Positions 53,316 through 62,913 of a stretch of DNA of 64,000 nucleotides are shown piece after piece. The DNA comes from Paracoccaceae bacterium (GTDB taxonomy: Bacteria; Pseudomonadota; Alphaproteobacteria; Rhodobacterales; Rhodobacteraceae). The stretch covers positions 1 to 64,000 of the forward strand of contig JASBSV010000044.1 of the NCBI GenBank assembly GCA_030148745.1, read 5' to 3'. Position 1 is the stretch's first letter; every line of letters begins with the position of its first letter. Under the pieces are notes generated by a model. It had not been told where the DNA came from. It did not search any database and saw only the letters and a program-made list of their open reading frames with translations. The translations under genes and the position numbers were made by a program.

Positions 53316-54013
53316 CAGCGCGCGCCCCGGGCCACGGCGGCCTGCCAGAAGTTGGGATCGGCGTATTGGGTGGGGTCTGTGACGCCCGCGATGTCAAACG
53401 CCTCGCGCCGCTCAACGCAGGTCCCGCAGCGGCCACAGTGTTTATCGCCGCCCTTGTAGCACGACCATGTATCGGCAAAGGGGGTGTCATGGGCCACCCC
53501 TTCGGTGACGATCGCCGATTTGGGGATATGAACGAAGGGCGTGTAAAGGCGGATATCGGCATAGCCATCCAGCGCCTTTTTCTGCATCGCCTCGAAGGCG
53601 TCGATGAAATCGGGGCGGCAATCGGGATAGATAAAGTGATCGCCCCCATGTACCGCCGCCGCCACCGCATCGGCACCCTTGGCCGCGCCGATGCCAAAGG
53701 CGATGGCCAGCATGATCGCATTGCGATTGGGCACCACGGTGATTTTCATCGTGTCCTCGGCATAATGGCCGTCGGGCACATCCAGATCATCGGTCAGGGC
53801 AGAGCCGCTCAGATGCCGGCCGATATGGCTCATGTCGATCAGATCATGAGGCACACCCAGCCGCTCGGCACAGCGCGCGGCAAAGCCAAGCTCCTTTTTA
53901 TGGCGCTGGCCATAGTCGAAGGACACCAGACCGATAAGTTCATTCTCGGCGGCGATTTTATGGGCAAGCGTCACTGAATCCAGCCCGCCCGAGCAGATTA
54001 CGATCGTCTTCAT
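53315..54013 (-). CDS. queC: 7-cyano-7-deazaguanine synthase
   Basis: A 232-residue PP-loop ATPase that forms preQ0. The P-loop is ICSGGLDSVTLAHKI. The zinc site is in SCYKGGDKHCGRCGTC. ATG 54013 lies after AAGGA; the track start is a TTG six bases upstream, inside the ribosome-binding site. First gene of queCDEF, behind a candidate preQ1 riboswitch. Confidence 0.95.
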   Translation of the reverse strand: MKTIVICSGGLDSVTLAHKIAAENELIGLVSFDYGQRHKKELGFAARCAERLGVPHDLIDMSHIGRHLSGSALTDDLDVPDGHYAEDTMKITVVPNRNAIMLAIAFGIGAAKGADAVAAAVHGGDHFIYPDCRPDFIDAFEAMQKKALDGYADIRLYTPFVHIPKSAIVTEGVAHDTPFADTWSCYKGGDKHCGRCGTCVERREAFDIAGVTDPTQYADPNFWQAAVARGAR

Positions 54014-54019
54014 GGTCAA

Positions 54020-54055
54020 TCCTTGTTTTTGCGAACCGGGTAGGCTGCGACCGGT
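54020..54055 (-). ncRNA. Candidate preQ1-I riboswitch before queC
   Basis: On the minus strand: stem ACCGG, loop UCGCAGCCUAC, stem CCGGU, then an A-rich tail GCAAAAACAAGGA. The tail contains the queC ribosome-binding site AAGGA. Size (~36 nt), the five-pair stem, the CCU loop facing AGG in the tail, and the A-run match the H-type pseudoknot layout of preQ1-I aptamers. Loop sequence deviates from the best-known Bacillus form, so confidence is moderate. Confidence 0.5.
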
Positions 54056-54131
54056 GCCCGGGTTGCGCCGGACGAAGCGTCTTTATCAACGCCGATCGGG
54101 AATGTGAAGAACCGTCGTGGTTATTTCGGGG

Positions 54132-55613
54132 TCAGAGCCGGGCCTCGGCGTCTATCGTGGCCCGAACCCCTTGGGTCAGCAAAGCATCCACCAAGGTTTG
54201 GATCTGCCCGATAAAGGTGGCGTTCTCGCGCATCGCCTTAGGAAACAGCCCCTCAAGTGCGATCAGGTTTCGGGTCAGGGCGCCACTGTCCCGCCCGGCG
54301 CGGGCGACCGCCCTGGCGATCTCGTCACTGCGCGGATCGCGCAGATCGTAAACCGCCCCGGCCTCGGAGCGGCCAAGGCAATAGCGGATCCAGAGCGCCA
54401 GAGCGAAAGCAAAGGGGCGCCCGTCGCCCCCGGCGGCCAGACAGTCCAGCGCGGGCGCCACGATCCTCTGCGGCAGTTTCTGGGTGCCGTCCATGGCGAT
54501 CTGATAGGTTTCATGCGCAATCGCGGGGTTGCTGAAACGTTCGGTCAGCGCGCGGGCATAGGCGCCAAGATCGATTCCGCCAAGCGGCGCCAGAGTGCCC
54601 GCCGCAGCCGCCAGATGCCGGCGCACAAGTGCGCCAAGGGCGGTATCGCGCATCACGTCGCGGACATAGGCGTGGCCCGTCAGAAAGCCACCATAGGCCA
54701 GCATCGAATGCGCGCCGTTCAGCATCCGCAGTTTCATATTCTCGTAAGGCGCCACATCGGCCACGAAAAGCGCGCCGCCCGCCTGCCAGTCGGGGCGCCC
54801 GGCGGGAAAGTTGTCTTCGATCACCCATTGGCTGAAGGGTTCGGTTTCAATCGCGGCTGCGTCGCCAAACCCGGTCAGCGCCTCGGCGTCGGCGCGGGTC
54901 TGATCCGTTGGGGCAGGGGTTATGCGGTCAACCATCGTCGAGGGGAAGGCGACGTTTTCGGCGATATAATCGGCCAATGCGGGATCAACTCGCCGCGCAA
55001 AACCCAGAACGCCCGCGCGCAGAAGCCTGCCGTTTTCAGGCAGGTTATCACAGCAAAGGATTGTTGGCGGCGGATGGCCGGCGGCCCGCCGCAGGCGCAG
55101 GCCTTCGGTCAGATAGCCCAGAATGCCGCCCGGCGCCTGCGGCGCGGCCAGATCGGCGGCAACCGATGGGTGGGCCGCGTCGATATCCTGCGCCGCGCGG
55201 TCGATGCCATAGGCTTTTTCGGTGACCGTCACGGTGAACACGCGAATGGCCGGATCGGCCACGGCCTTTAGCGGCGCGCTTGGGGTGCGGGCGGCGGCAA
55301 TGGCGCGCGCGATACTGCCGATAACACGAACCTTTGGCGCGCCTGCGCCGCGTTCGATCAGGGTATAAAGCCCCTCTTGCGCGGTCAGGACGTCGATATC
55401 GGCGGCAGAGCGCAGGTTCACCGCCGCAATCCGCCAGCCGCCGCCGCTTTCGGCCAGAGCGGCATCGGTATAGGCGGCCTGATGGGCGCGGAAAAACGCG
55501 CCACATCCGAAATGCAGGATACCCGCGCCGTGACCGGCCGGATCATAGCGGGGCTTTTGCACGCCCGTGGCAAGCTGCGGCAGGGCGGCCATGGTCAGGC
55601 GCGGGGCGCTCAT
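54132..55613 (-). CDS. uxuB: Mannitol dehydrogenase-family oxidoreductase, probable D-mannonate oxidoreductase
   Basis: A 493-residue polyol dehydrogenase. HFGCGAFFRAHQAAYTDAAL is the N-terminal NAD-binding segment of this family, and MKLRMLNGAHSMLAYGGFL holds the catalytic Lys/Asn/His region. The overlapping uxuA gene argues for fructuronate reductase (mannonate oxidoreductase) rather than mannitol dehydrogenase. It is coupled to uxuA by ATGA. Confidence 0.88.
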   Translation of the reverse strand: MSAPRLTMAALPQLATGVQKPRYDPAGHGAGILHFGCGAFFRAHQAAYTDAALAESGGGWRIAAVNLRSAADIDVLTAQEGLYTLIERGAGAPKVRVIGSIARAIAAARTPSAPLKAVADPAIRVFTVTVTEKAYGIDRAAQDIDAAHPSVAADLAAPQAPGGILGYLTEGLRLRRAAGHPPPTILCCDNLPENGRLLRAGVLGFARRVDPALADYIAENVAFPSTMVDRITPAPTDQTRADAEALTGFGDAAAIETEPFSQWVIEDNFPAGRPDWQAGGALFVADVAPYENMKLRMLNGAHSMLAYGGFLTGHAYVRDVMRDTALGALVRRHLAAAAGTLAPLGGIDLGAYARALTERFSNPAIAHETYQIAMDGTQKLPQRIVAPALDCLAAGGDGRPFAFALALWIRYCLGRSEAGAVYDLRDPRSDEIARAVARAGRDSGALTRNLIALEGLFPKAMRENATFIGQIQTLVDALLTQGVRATIDAEARL

Positions 55614-56827
55614 GCTGCCGGCCTTTGCGTGTCATGCGACAGCGCCGTGATGATGCCGCGCAATTCGGCCAGCCCTTTCAGACGGCCCACCGCCGGATAG
55701 CCTGGCTGACTGTCCCGGCCCAGATCGTCCAGAATGTTCTGGCCATGGTCGGGCCGGAAGGGGATGGAATGATCGGCGCGGCCCGCTTTGCGGCGGCGTC
55801 TCTCTTCGTCAAGCACGGCGGCAACGAAGGCCACCATATCGGTATCGCCGCCCAAATGCTCGGCCTCATGGAACGCGCCGGGGGTTGCCGGCGTCTCGCG
55901 CGTGACATTGCGCATGTGCAGGAAATGCACGCGCTCGCCAAATCGCCGCATCATGCCGGGGATGTCATTGTCGGCCCGTGCCCCCAAGGACCCCGAACAT
56001 AGGGTGATCCCATTGGCCGGGTGATCCACCGCATCCAGCATCCGGGCATAATCAGCCTCGGTCGAGATGATCCGCGGCAGGCCCATCAGGGGAAAGGGCG
56101 GATCGTCGGGATGACAGCAAAGCCGCAGGCCAAGCGAGCCGGCGAGCGGAACGACCTCCTGCAGGAAATCGGCCATGTTGCGGCGCAGGCGGTCGGCGTC
56201 GATATCGCGGTAAAGCGCCAGTTGATCGCGCACGTCACCGAGCGAAAAATGCGCCGCCGCCCCCGGAAGGCCCGAGACGATGTTGAAGCTTAGCGCGCGG
56301 CGCCGGGCGCTGTCCATATCGGCAAAGCGCGCGCGGGCGGCCTCTACCACATCGGGCGCGAAATCTTCTGCCGCGCCGGGGCGCTTGAGAATGAAAAGAT
56401 CAAAGGCTGCGAAATCGATCAGATCAAAGCGCATTGCCGTGCCGCCATTGGGCAGGGGCCATGCCAGATCGGTGCGGGTCCAGTCCAGAACCGGCATGAA
56501 ATTGTAACAGATCACCTCAAGCCCGGCGCGGGCCAGATTGGCCATGCTGGTTTTATAGGCATCCAGATGTGCCCGCCAGTCGCCCGACTGGCGCTTGATG
56601 TCTTCGGAGACCGGCAGGCTTTCGACCACCTCCCATTTCAGGGTTGAGGGGCTCCCATCGCTCATCACCGCGATCTGCGATTGCCTGCGGGCGATTTCGG
56701 CATCGCTCCAGAGCTCGCCGGCGGGGATGTGGTGCAGCGCGGTGACCACCGCCTGGGCGCCCGCCTGACGCATTGCATCGGTGCTGACATTGTCCTGCGG
56801 CCCGAACCAACGCCATGTCTGTCGCAT
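55610..56827 (-). CDS. uxuA: Mannonate dehydratase
   Basis: A 405-residue TIM-barrel enzyme that dehydrates D-mannonate to KDG. MRQTWRWFGPQDNVSTDAMR and TALHHIPAGELWSDAEI are the UxuA N-terminal motifs; LCCHPDDPPFPLMGLPRI and HFLHMRNVTRE carry metal ligands. ATG 56827 follows GGGAGGAG; the track start 56950 extends into the promoter. First gene of uxuAB. Confidence 0.94.
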   Translation of the reverse strand: MRQTWRWFGPQDNVSTDAMRQAGAQAVVTALHHIPAGELWSDAEIARRQSQIAVMSDGSPSTLKWEVVESLPVSEDIKRQSGDWRAHLDAYKTSMANLARAGLEVICYNFMPVLDWTRTDLAWPLPNGGTAMRFDLIDFAAFDLFILKRPGAAEDFAPDVVEAARARFADMDSARRRALSFNIVSGLPGAAAHFSLGDVRDQLALYRDIDADRLRRNMADFLQEVVPLAGSLGLRLCCHPDDPPFPLMGLPRIISTEADYARMLDAVDHPANGITLCSGSLGARADNDIPGMMRRFGERVHFLHMRNVTRETPATPGAFHEAEHLGGDTDMVAFVAAVLDEERRRRKAGRADHSIPFRPDHGQNILDDLGRDSQPGYPAVGRLKGLAELRGIITALSHDTQRPAA

Positions 56828-57301
56828 TTTTTCTCCTCCCGCCTTTGACCGGCCGGGGCCCGCGCGATGGCCCGGCACCGCGATCAGACGCCATAACGCG
56901 CCGGGCCGCAACCGGCCTGTCGGCCCCGCAGGCGCCCGGGCGGCGACCAACAGGGCCGGTTTTCGCGGGCGGGCCTGCTTCCGTCTTTGCCTAAATTTCA
57001 GGCGGCTCCCGCAGCGATGGTTAAAAAACTGTCATCTCTGTCCCGCCCGCGTTTTTCGCGCGCGCCCCTCATTGATCGCGCTGCCCTGCACTTCAAAGCT
57101 GTGGCTGGCTGGTGCGGGCTGATCCTTGTGGTCTGCGGCGGCGCGAAAATGATGTGCGGCAGCGAACCGAGTGATGCCAATCCGCCGCCGCACGGGGTGC
57201 AACATATGTTGCCGGGTCAGGTTACTCCGTCCCCGTCCGCGATGGCAATCAACTTGCCGCGGGCGCGCCAGAGCGCGGGCAATTCATTCAGGAGCGACGG
57301 A
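56828..57301. other. Divergent promoter region between uxuA and urtA
   Basis: A 474-base gap. The track shows an open frame running into urtA (from 56987), but no start before ATG 57302 has a ribosome-binding site and the extension is low-complexity. The region contains one perfect palindrome at 57199-57212. No separate gene is supported. Confidence 0.55.
57199..57212. promoter_or_regulatory. GCAACATATGTTGC palindrome upstream of urtA
   Basis: A perfect 14-bp palindrome with LacI/GntR-like symmetry, 90 bases before urtA and ~370 bases from uxuA. Either divergent operon could be its target. Confidence 0.45.
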
Positions 57302-58594
57302 ATGACGAACAGAAGAAGTTTTCTCAAGATGACGGCGGCCTGCGGGGTCGCGCTGGCCACGCCCGGTCTGGCCATGGCGGCCAGTGACGCCGCCCCGATC
57401 AAGGTTGGCATCCTGCATTCGCTGTCAGGAACGATGGCGATTTCCGAGACGACCCTGAAAGACGTCATGCTGATGCTGATCGACGCGCAGAACAAAAAGG
57501 GCGGGCTACTGGGCCGCCCGCTTGAGCCGGTGGTCGTCGATCCGGCCTCTGACTGGCCGCTATTTGCCGAAAAGGCGCGCCAGCTTATCGAGCAGGACAA
57601 GGTCGCGGCGGTGTTCGGATGCTGGACCAGTGTCAGCCGTAAATCGGTCCTGCCGGTGTTCAAAGAGCTGAACAACATCCTTTTCTATCCCGTCCAATAC
57701 GAGGGCGAAGAAAGTGAGCGTAACGTCTTTTACACCGGCGCGGCCCCCAATCAGCAGGCGATCCCGGCGGTCGATTACCTGATGAACGAAGAGGGGGTTG
57801 AGCGCTGGGTTCTGGCGGGCACCGATTATGTCTATCCGCGCACGACCAACAAGATCCTCGAGGCTTATCTGAAGGCCAAGGGCGTCGCGGCCGAGGATAT
57901 TATGATCAACTATACGCCCTTTGGGCACTCGGACTGGCAGACCATCGTCTCGGACGTCAAGACCTTTGGCTCGGCAGGCAAGAAAACCGCTGTCGTCTCG
58001 ACCATCAACGGCGACGCCAATGTGCCCTTCTACAAGGAGCTGGCAAATCAGGGGATCGAGGCGCAGGACATCCCGGTCGTGGCCTTTTCGGTCGGCGAGG
58101 AAGAGCTGGCCGGTCTCGACACCGGCCCGCTGGTCGGCCATCTGGCGGCGTGGAATTATTTCATGTCGGTCGATACGCCGGAAAATGCCGAGTTCATCGA
58201 GAACTGGCACAGCTTCATCGGCGATGACAAACGCGTCACGAATGATCCGATGGAGGCCCATTACATCGGCTTTAACATGTGGGTGAAAGCTGTTGAAAAA
58301 GCAGGAACAACCGATCCTGACGCGGTGATTGACGCGATCGTCGGCGTGTCGGTTCCGAACCTTTCGGGCGACTTTTCGTCGATGATGCCGAACCACCATA
58401 TCACCAAGCCGGTCCTGGTGGGCGAGATTCAGGATGATGGGCAGTTCGAGACCGTCTGGGAAACGCCCGGACTGGTGGCAGGGGATGCATGGTCCGACTA
58501 TCTGCCCGATTCCGCCAAGCTGATCTCGGACTGGCGCCCGCCGATGGCCTGCGGCAACTTCAACACCGCCACCGGCAGCTGCAGCGCGGGCTAG
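57302..58594 (+). CDS. urtA: Urea ABC transporter substrate-binding protein
   Basis: A 430-residue periplasmic protein with a Tat-like signal (NRRSFLKMTAACGVALA). KVGILHSLSGTMAISETTLKD and NNILFYPVQYEGEESERNV are UrtA signatures. It captures urea or short amides. ATG 57302 follows CAGGAGCGACGGA. First gene of urtABCDE. Confidence 0.94.
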   Translation: MTNRRSFLKMTAACGVALATPGLAMAASDAAPIKVGILHSLSGTMAISETTLKDVMLMLIDAQNKKGGLLGRPLEPVVVDPASDWPLFAEKARQLIEQDKVAAVFGCWTSVSRKSVLPVFKELNNILFYPVQYEGEESERNVFYTGAAPNQQAIPAVDYLMNEEGVERWVLAGTDYVYPRTTNKILEAYLKAKGVAAEDIMINYTPFGHSDWQTIVSDVKTFGSAGKKTAVVSTINGDANVPFYKELANQGIEAQDIPVVAFSVGEEELAGLDTGPLVGHLAAWNYFMSVDTPENAEFIENWHSFIGDDKRVTNDPMEAHYIGFNMWVKAVEKAGTTDPDAVIDAIVGVSVPNLSGDFSSMMPNHHITKPVLVGEIQDDGQFETVWETPGLVAGDAWSDYLPDSAKLISDWRPPMACGNFNTATGSCSAG

Positions 58595-58695
58595 GGCCAC
58601 GCCGGAGAGATGAAAACCGGGGGGCGGGATGCCGCCCCCTGACGGCGGGCCGCCGGATCAGGCCGCAACCGGTGACCGGAAGGTGACATTCCACA

Positions 58696-60366
58696 ATGAT
58701 TTTCACGCGACAATCAGCGCCCCGTGGCGGAGAAGCCGCCGGACCGGGCCGCTGCCCCGTGGCCTGGGCGCTGACCCTGGCGCTGGTGGTTATTCTGGGC
58801 CTGCTGGCGCCGCCGCAGGCGCGGGCCGCTTCCGATAGCTTTGAAAGCCTCGTTGCGGCGCTTGCCGGTGGTTCTTATTCGGACCGGGCTAAACTGGTGG
58901 CAAAAATCGCCCAGACCGGCGATCCGCGCGCCCTGGGCCTTCTGGAGGCGCTGACCGATGGCCGGCTTTATCAGCGCAAATCGGACAAGCGTATCGTCAC
59001 CGTCGCGGCCAGTGGCAAACCGCCGGGCATGAGCGATGCGATAACCGGTGAAGATCTGGGCGTCTTTAACAAGCGCGCAGCAAAGAAAGTCAAAGTTAAT
59101 AATAGCCTGCGGCGCAAAATTCGCACGGCGATTGGCCTGTTGTCGCTGACCAGCAGCGATGCGCAGGACAGGTTGAAGGCCGCTCAGGCGGCTTTTGCAA
59201 GCGGCGATCCGGCACAGTTAGAGGCTTTGGACGCGGCTTTGTCGGCCGAGTCCGACAGGGGGGTCGCCACGGCGCTGGCCGAGGCCCGTGCCGTGGCGAT
59301 TTTGAATTCAAAGACGGGGCTGGCCGAAAAGCAGGCCGCGATCACGGTTCTGAAACAGCGCGGTGACCGCGACGCACAGGCCGCCTTGTCGCCGTTTCGT
59401 GACGATCCGGCGCTGGCCGGCGCGGTCGCCGTGGCGCTGCGCAGTATCGAAGAGCGGCAGGCGCTTTGGGGCATGGCGCAGAACGTCTGGTACGGGCTGT
59501 CTTTGGGATCGGTTCTGCTGCTTGCGGCCATCGGCCTGGCCATCACATTCGGCGTGATGGGGGTGATCAACATGGCGCATGGCGAGCTGGTGATGCTGGG
59601 CGCCTATACGACCTTTGCGGTGCAGGAGGCGATCCGCACAAGCGCGCCGGGCCTGTTCGACTGGTCGCTGCTGATCGCCGCGCCGCTGGCCTTTGTGGTG
59701 GCCGGCACGGTTGGCGTTGTGATCGAACGCGGCGTGGTGCGCCATCTTTATGGCCGCCCGCTTGAGACGCTTCTGGCGACATGGGGGATAAGCCTGATGC
59801 TGCAACAGGCGGTACGCTCGATCTTTGGGCCCAACAACCGCGAGGTGGGCAACCCCGGCTGGATGTCCGGCGCTTTCGAACTGGGCGGTATGACGATCAC
59901 CTGGAACCGGCTGTGGATTTTGATCTTTGCGCTGATGGTCTTTGTCGGGCTTTTGTTTTTGCTCAGGCGCACGGCCATGGGGCTTCAGATGCGCGCGGTG
60001 ACCCAGAACCGGCCGATGGCGGCCGAGATGGGGATCAATACCGGCCGCGTCGATGCCCTGACCTTCGGGCTGGGCGCGGGGATTGGCGGGCTTGCGGGCG
60101 TGGCGCTGAGCCAGATCGACAATGTCTCGCCCAATCTTGGCCAAAGCTATATCGTCGACAGTTTCATGGTGGTGGTATTCGGCGGGGCCGGCAATCTTTG
60201 GGGTGCTTTGGCGGGGGCCTTTACGCTGGGCGTGGCCAATAAGTTTCTTGAGCCCTTTGCCGGCGCGGTTCTGGCCAAGATTCTGGTGCTGGTCTTTATC
60301 ATCCTCTTTATCCAAAAGCGGCCAAGGGGCCTTTTTGCGCTGCGTGGCCGCGCGGTGGAGGCTTAG
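58696..60366 (+). CDS. urtB: Urea ABC transporter permease UrtB
   Basis: A 556-residue protein. A signal/TM segment is followed by a ~220-residue exported domain (RALGLLEALTDGRLYQRKSD...), then the LivH-like permease (VINMAHGELVMLGAYTTFAV). The long N-terminal extension is typical of UrtB and separates it from LivH. It ends one base before urtC. Confidence 0.93.
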   Translation: MIFTRQSAPRGGEAAGPGRCPVAWALTLALVVILGLLAPPQARAASDSFESLVAALAGGSYSDRAKLVAKIAQTGDPRALGLLEALTDGRLYQRKSDKRIVTVAASGKPPGMSDAITGEDLGVFNKRAAKKVKVNNSLRRKIRTAIGLLSLTSSDAQDRLKAAQAAFASGDPAQLEALDAALSAESDRGVATALAEARAVAILNSKTGLAEKQAAITVLKQRGDRDAQAALSPFRDDPALAGAVAVALRSIEERQALWGMAQNVWYGLSLGSVLLLAAIGLAITFGVMGVINMAHGELVMLGAYTTFAVQEAIRTSAPGLFDWSLLIAAPLAFVVAGTVGVVIERGVVRHLYGRPLETLLATWGISLMLQQAVRSIFGPNNREVGNPGWMSGAFELGGMTITWNRLWILIFALMVFVGLLFLLRRTAMGLQMRAVTQNRPMAAEMGINTGRVDALTFGLGAGIGGLAGVALSQIDNVSPNLGQSYIVDSFMVVVFGGAGNLWGALAGAFTLGVANKFLEPFAGAVLAKILVLVFIILFIQKRPRGLFALRGRAVEA

Positions 60367-60367
60367 G

Positions 60368-61465
60368 ATGCTGGCCCGTCTGATCGATACCAGAATGGCG
60401 GTTTTTCTGGCCGTGCTCTTTGTTCTGACCGTGGCGGTGCCTTTGGGCAATCTGGTCATCGCGGGGCAGCCTGTGCCGTCTTATGTGGTGGCGCTTTTGG
60501 GCAAATACCTGACCTATGCCCTGCTGGCGGTGGCGCTGGATCTGGTCTGGGGATATTGCGGCATCCTCAGCCTTGGGCATGGGGCATTCTTTGCGCTGGG
60601 CGGTTATGCAATGGGTATGCACCTGATGCGCGAGATCGGCCCAAGGGGCGTTTACGGCGATCCGGTCCTGCCCGATTTCATGGTGTTTCTGAACTGGAAA
60701 GAGCTTCCATGGTTCTGGCTGGGCTTTGACAGCTTCTGGTTTGCCGCGCTGATGGTCATGGTTGTTCCCGGCGCGCTGGCCTTTGTCTTTGGCTGGTTTG
60801 CCTTTCGCAGCCGGGTCACGGGCGTCTACCTGTCGATCATCACTCAGGCGATGACCTATGCCCTGATGCTGGCGTTTTTCCGTAACGAGATGGGCTTTGG
60901 CGGCAATAACGGGCTGACCGATTTCAAGGATATCCTTGGCTTTGACCTTCAGGCCGATACCACGCGCGCGGGGCTTTTCGTGGCGGCGGCGGTTGCTCTG
61001 GCGGCGGGGCTGTTGCTGGCGCGCTATATCACCACCTCAAAGCTGGGCAAGGTTCTGGTGGCGATCCGCGACGCCGAAAGCCGCACGCGGTTTCTGGGCT
61101 ATCGGGTCGAGGCGTTCAAACTCTTTGTTTTCGTGGTTTCGGCGATGATGGCCGGGGTGGCCGGGGCGATCTACACGCCGCTGGTCGGCATCATCAATCC
61201 GGGCGAATTCAGCCCCGCCAATTCGATTGAGATTGTGATCTGGGTGGCTCTGGGCGGGCGCGGCACATTGGTTGGCGCGGCGATGGGGGCGATCATCGTG
61301 GCGCTGTCGCGCACCCTGTTGACCAGCTGGTTTCCCGAGCTTTGGCTTTTCGCGCTGGGGGGCATGTTCATTCTGGTCACCCTTGTGCTGCCGCAGGGCA
61401 TTCTGGGCGCGGTCGAGGCCGGGCTGAGGCGCGTGCGCCGCCGCCCGAGGGAGGCGGCGGCATGA
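60368..61465 (+). CDS. urtC: Urea ABC transporter permease UrtC
   Basis: A 365-residue LivM-like permease with about 9-10 TM helices. CGILSLGHGAFFALGGYAMG and FFRNEMGFGGNNGLTDFKD are UrtC motifs. ATG 60368 follows the urtB stop directly; the track start 60122 lies inside urtB. Overlaps urtD by four bases. Confidence 0.93.
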   Translation: MLARLIDTRMAVFLAVLFVLTVAVPLGNLVIAGQPVPSYVVALLGKYLTYALLAVALDLVWGYCGILSLGHGAFFALGGYAMGMHLMREIGPRGVYGDPVLPDFMVFLNWKELPWFWLGFDSFWFAALMVMVVPGALAFVFGWFAFRSRVTGVYLSIITQAMTYALMLAFFRNEMGFGGNNGLTDFKDILGFDLQADTTRAGLFVAAAVALAAGLLLARYITTSKLGKVLVAIRDAESRTRFLGYRVEAFKLFVFVVSAMMAGVAGAIYTPLVGIINPGEFSPANSIEIVIWVALGGRGTLVGAAMGAIIVALSRTLLTSWFPELWLFALGGMFILVTLVLPQGILGAVEAGLRRVRRRPREAAA

Positions 61466-62199
61466 GCTCGCAACTTTTTCTGAGCGGCGTTTCCAAAAGC
61501 TTTGACGGCTTCAAGGCGATCAACAACCTGTCGATGGTGATCGAAAAGGGTGAGCTGCGGGCGGTGATCGGCCCCAATGGCGCGGGCAAGACCACGATGA
61601 TGGATATCATCACCGGCAAAACCCGCCCCGACGAGGGCGAGGTATACTGGAACGACGCGATTGACCTGACCCGTCTGGACGAGGCGGCCACCGCAAGGCT
61701 GGGCGTGGGGCGAAAATTTCAGAAACCCACGGTGATCGAAACGCTGAGCGTTGCCGATAATCTCAATCTGGCGCTCAAGGCGGACAGGGGGGTGTTCAGC
61801 ACGCTGACCGCCCGGACCGGCAGAACCCAGAAGACCGAGATCAACCGGCTTCTGGCGCTGATATGCCTGTCCGATCAGCGCAGCCGCCCGGCCGCCGATC
61901 TGTCGCATGGGCAAAAGCAATGGCTTGAGATCGGCATGCTGCTGGCGCAGGATCCGGCGCTTTTGCTGGTCGATGAGCCTGCCGCCGGCATGACCGACGC
62001 CGAAACCATGCGCACGGCTGAACTTTTGCGCAATATAGCCGGCGAACGGTCGGTCGTGGTGGTCGAACATGACATGCAGTTCGTCGCCGCGCTTGGCTGC
62101 AAGGTGACGGTTTTGCATCAGGGGCATGTTCTGGCCGAGGGATCGCTGGACCACGTCTCGGCCAACCCCGAGGTTGTCGAAGTTTATCTGGGACGCTAG
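61462..62199 (+). CDS. urtD: Urea ABC transporter ATP-binding protein UrtD
   Basis: A 245-residue ATPase: Walker A GPNGAGKTT, signature DLSHGQKQWLEIG (the unusual SHGQ form is typical of UrtD), Walker B LLLVDEPAAGM. The start MSSQLFLSG at 61462 overlaps urtC by ATGA; the track start 61342 lies in urtC. Confidence 0.93.
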   Translation: MSSQLFLSGVSKSFDGFKAINNLSMVIEKGELRAVIGPNGAGKTTMMDIITGKTRPDEGEVYWNDAIDLTRLDEAATARLGVGRKFQKPTVIETLSVADNLNLALKADRGVFSTLTARTGRTQKTEINRLLALICLSDQRSRPAADLSHGQKQWLEIGMLLAQDPALLLVDEPAAGMTDAETMRTAELLRNIAGERSVVVVEHDMQFVAALGCKVTVLHQGHVLAEGSLDHVSANPEVVEVYLGR

Positions 62200-62202
62200 G
62201 CG

Positions 62203-62898
62203 ATGCTGCAGGCCGAAAATATCGATCTTTACTATGGTGCCAGCCAGATCCTGCGCGATGTGTCGCTGACCGCGCGGCCGGGCCGGGTGACGGCGGTGAT
62301 GGGGCGCAACGGGGTTGGAAAAACCTCGCTCATGCGGGCGCTAAGCGGGCGTCAGCCGATCCGAGGTGGCCGGATCCTGTGGGACGGTCGGGATATCGCC
62401 CGAACCCCGCCAGCGGCGCGGGCGCGGGCGGGATTTGGCGCGGTGCCGCAGGGGCGCGAGATTTTTCCGCTGTTGACGGTTGAGGAAAACCTCAGGACCG
62501 GGTTTGCCTGCCTTGCCCGCGACCAGCGGCGGGTCCCGGATGTGGTTTTTGAGCTGTTCCCCGTCCTGCGCGATATGCTGGGGCGCAGGGGTGGCGATCT
62601 GTCGGGCGGACAGCAACAGCAGCTTGCCATAGGCCGGGCGCTGGTGACGCGGCCAAGGCTGCTTTTGCTCGATGAGCCGACCGAGGGGATCCAGCCCTCG
62701 ATCATCCGCGACATTGGCCGCGCCATTGCCTATCTGCGCGATCAGGGCGATGTGGCGATTGTTCTGGTCGAGCAATATTTCGAATTTGCCCGCGATCTGG
62801 CCGATGATTTCGCGGTGATGGACCGGGGCGAGATCGTTCTGTCGGGCACCGCAGATGAGATGGTCAGCGATCAGATCCGCCGTTATCTGACGGTCTGA
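62203..62898 (+). CDS. urtE: Urea ABC transporter ATP-binding protein UrtE
   Basis: A 231-residue ATPase: Walker A GRNGVGKTS, signature LSGGQQQQLAIGRAL, Walker B LLLLDEPTEGIQPS (the EGIQPSI form is a UrtE mark). It begins three bases after the urtD stop. Last gene of the transporter operon. No urease gene is in the window. Confidence 0.93.
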   Translation: MLQAENIDLYYGASQILRDVSLTARPGRVTAVMGRNGVGKTSLMRALSGRQPIRGGRILWDGRDIARTPPAARARAGFGAVPQGREIFPLLTVEENLRTGFACLARDQRRVPDVVFELFPVLRDMLGRRGGDLSGGQQQQLAIGRALVTRPRLLLLDEPTEGIQPSIIRDIGRAIAYLRDQGDVAIVLVEQYFEFARDLADDFAVMDRGEIVLSGTADEMVSDQIRRYLTV

Positions 62899-62913
62899 TC
62901 CCGCACCAAGGCG

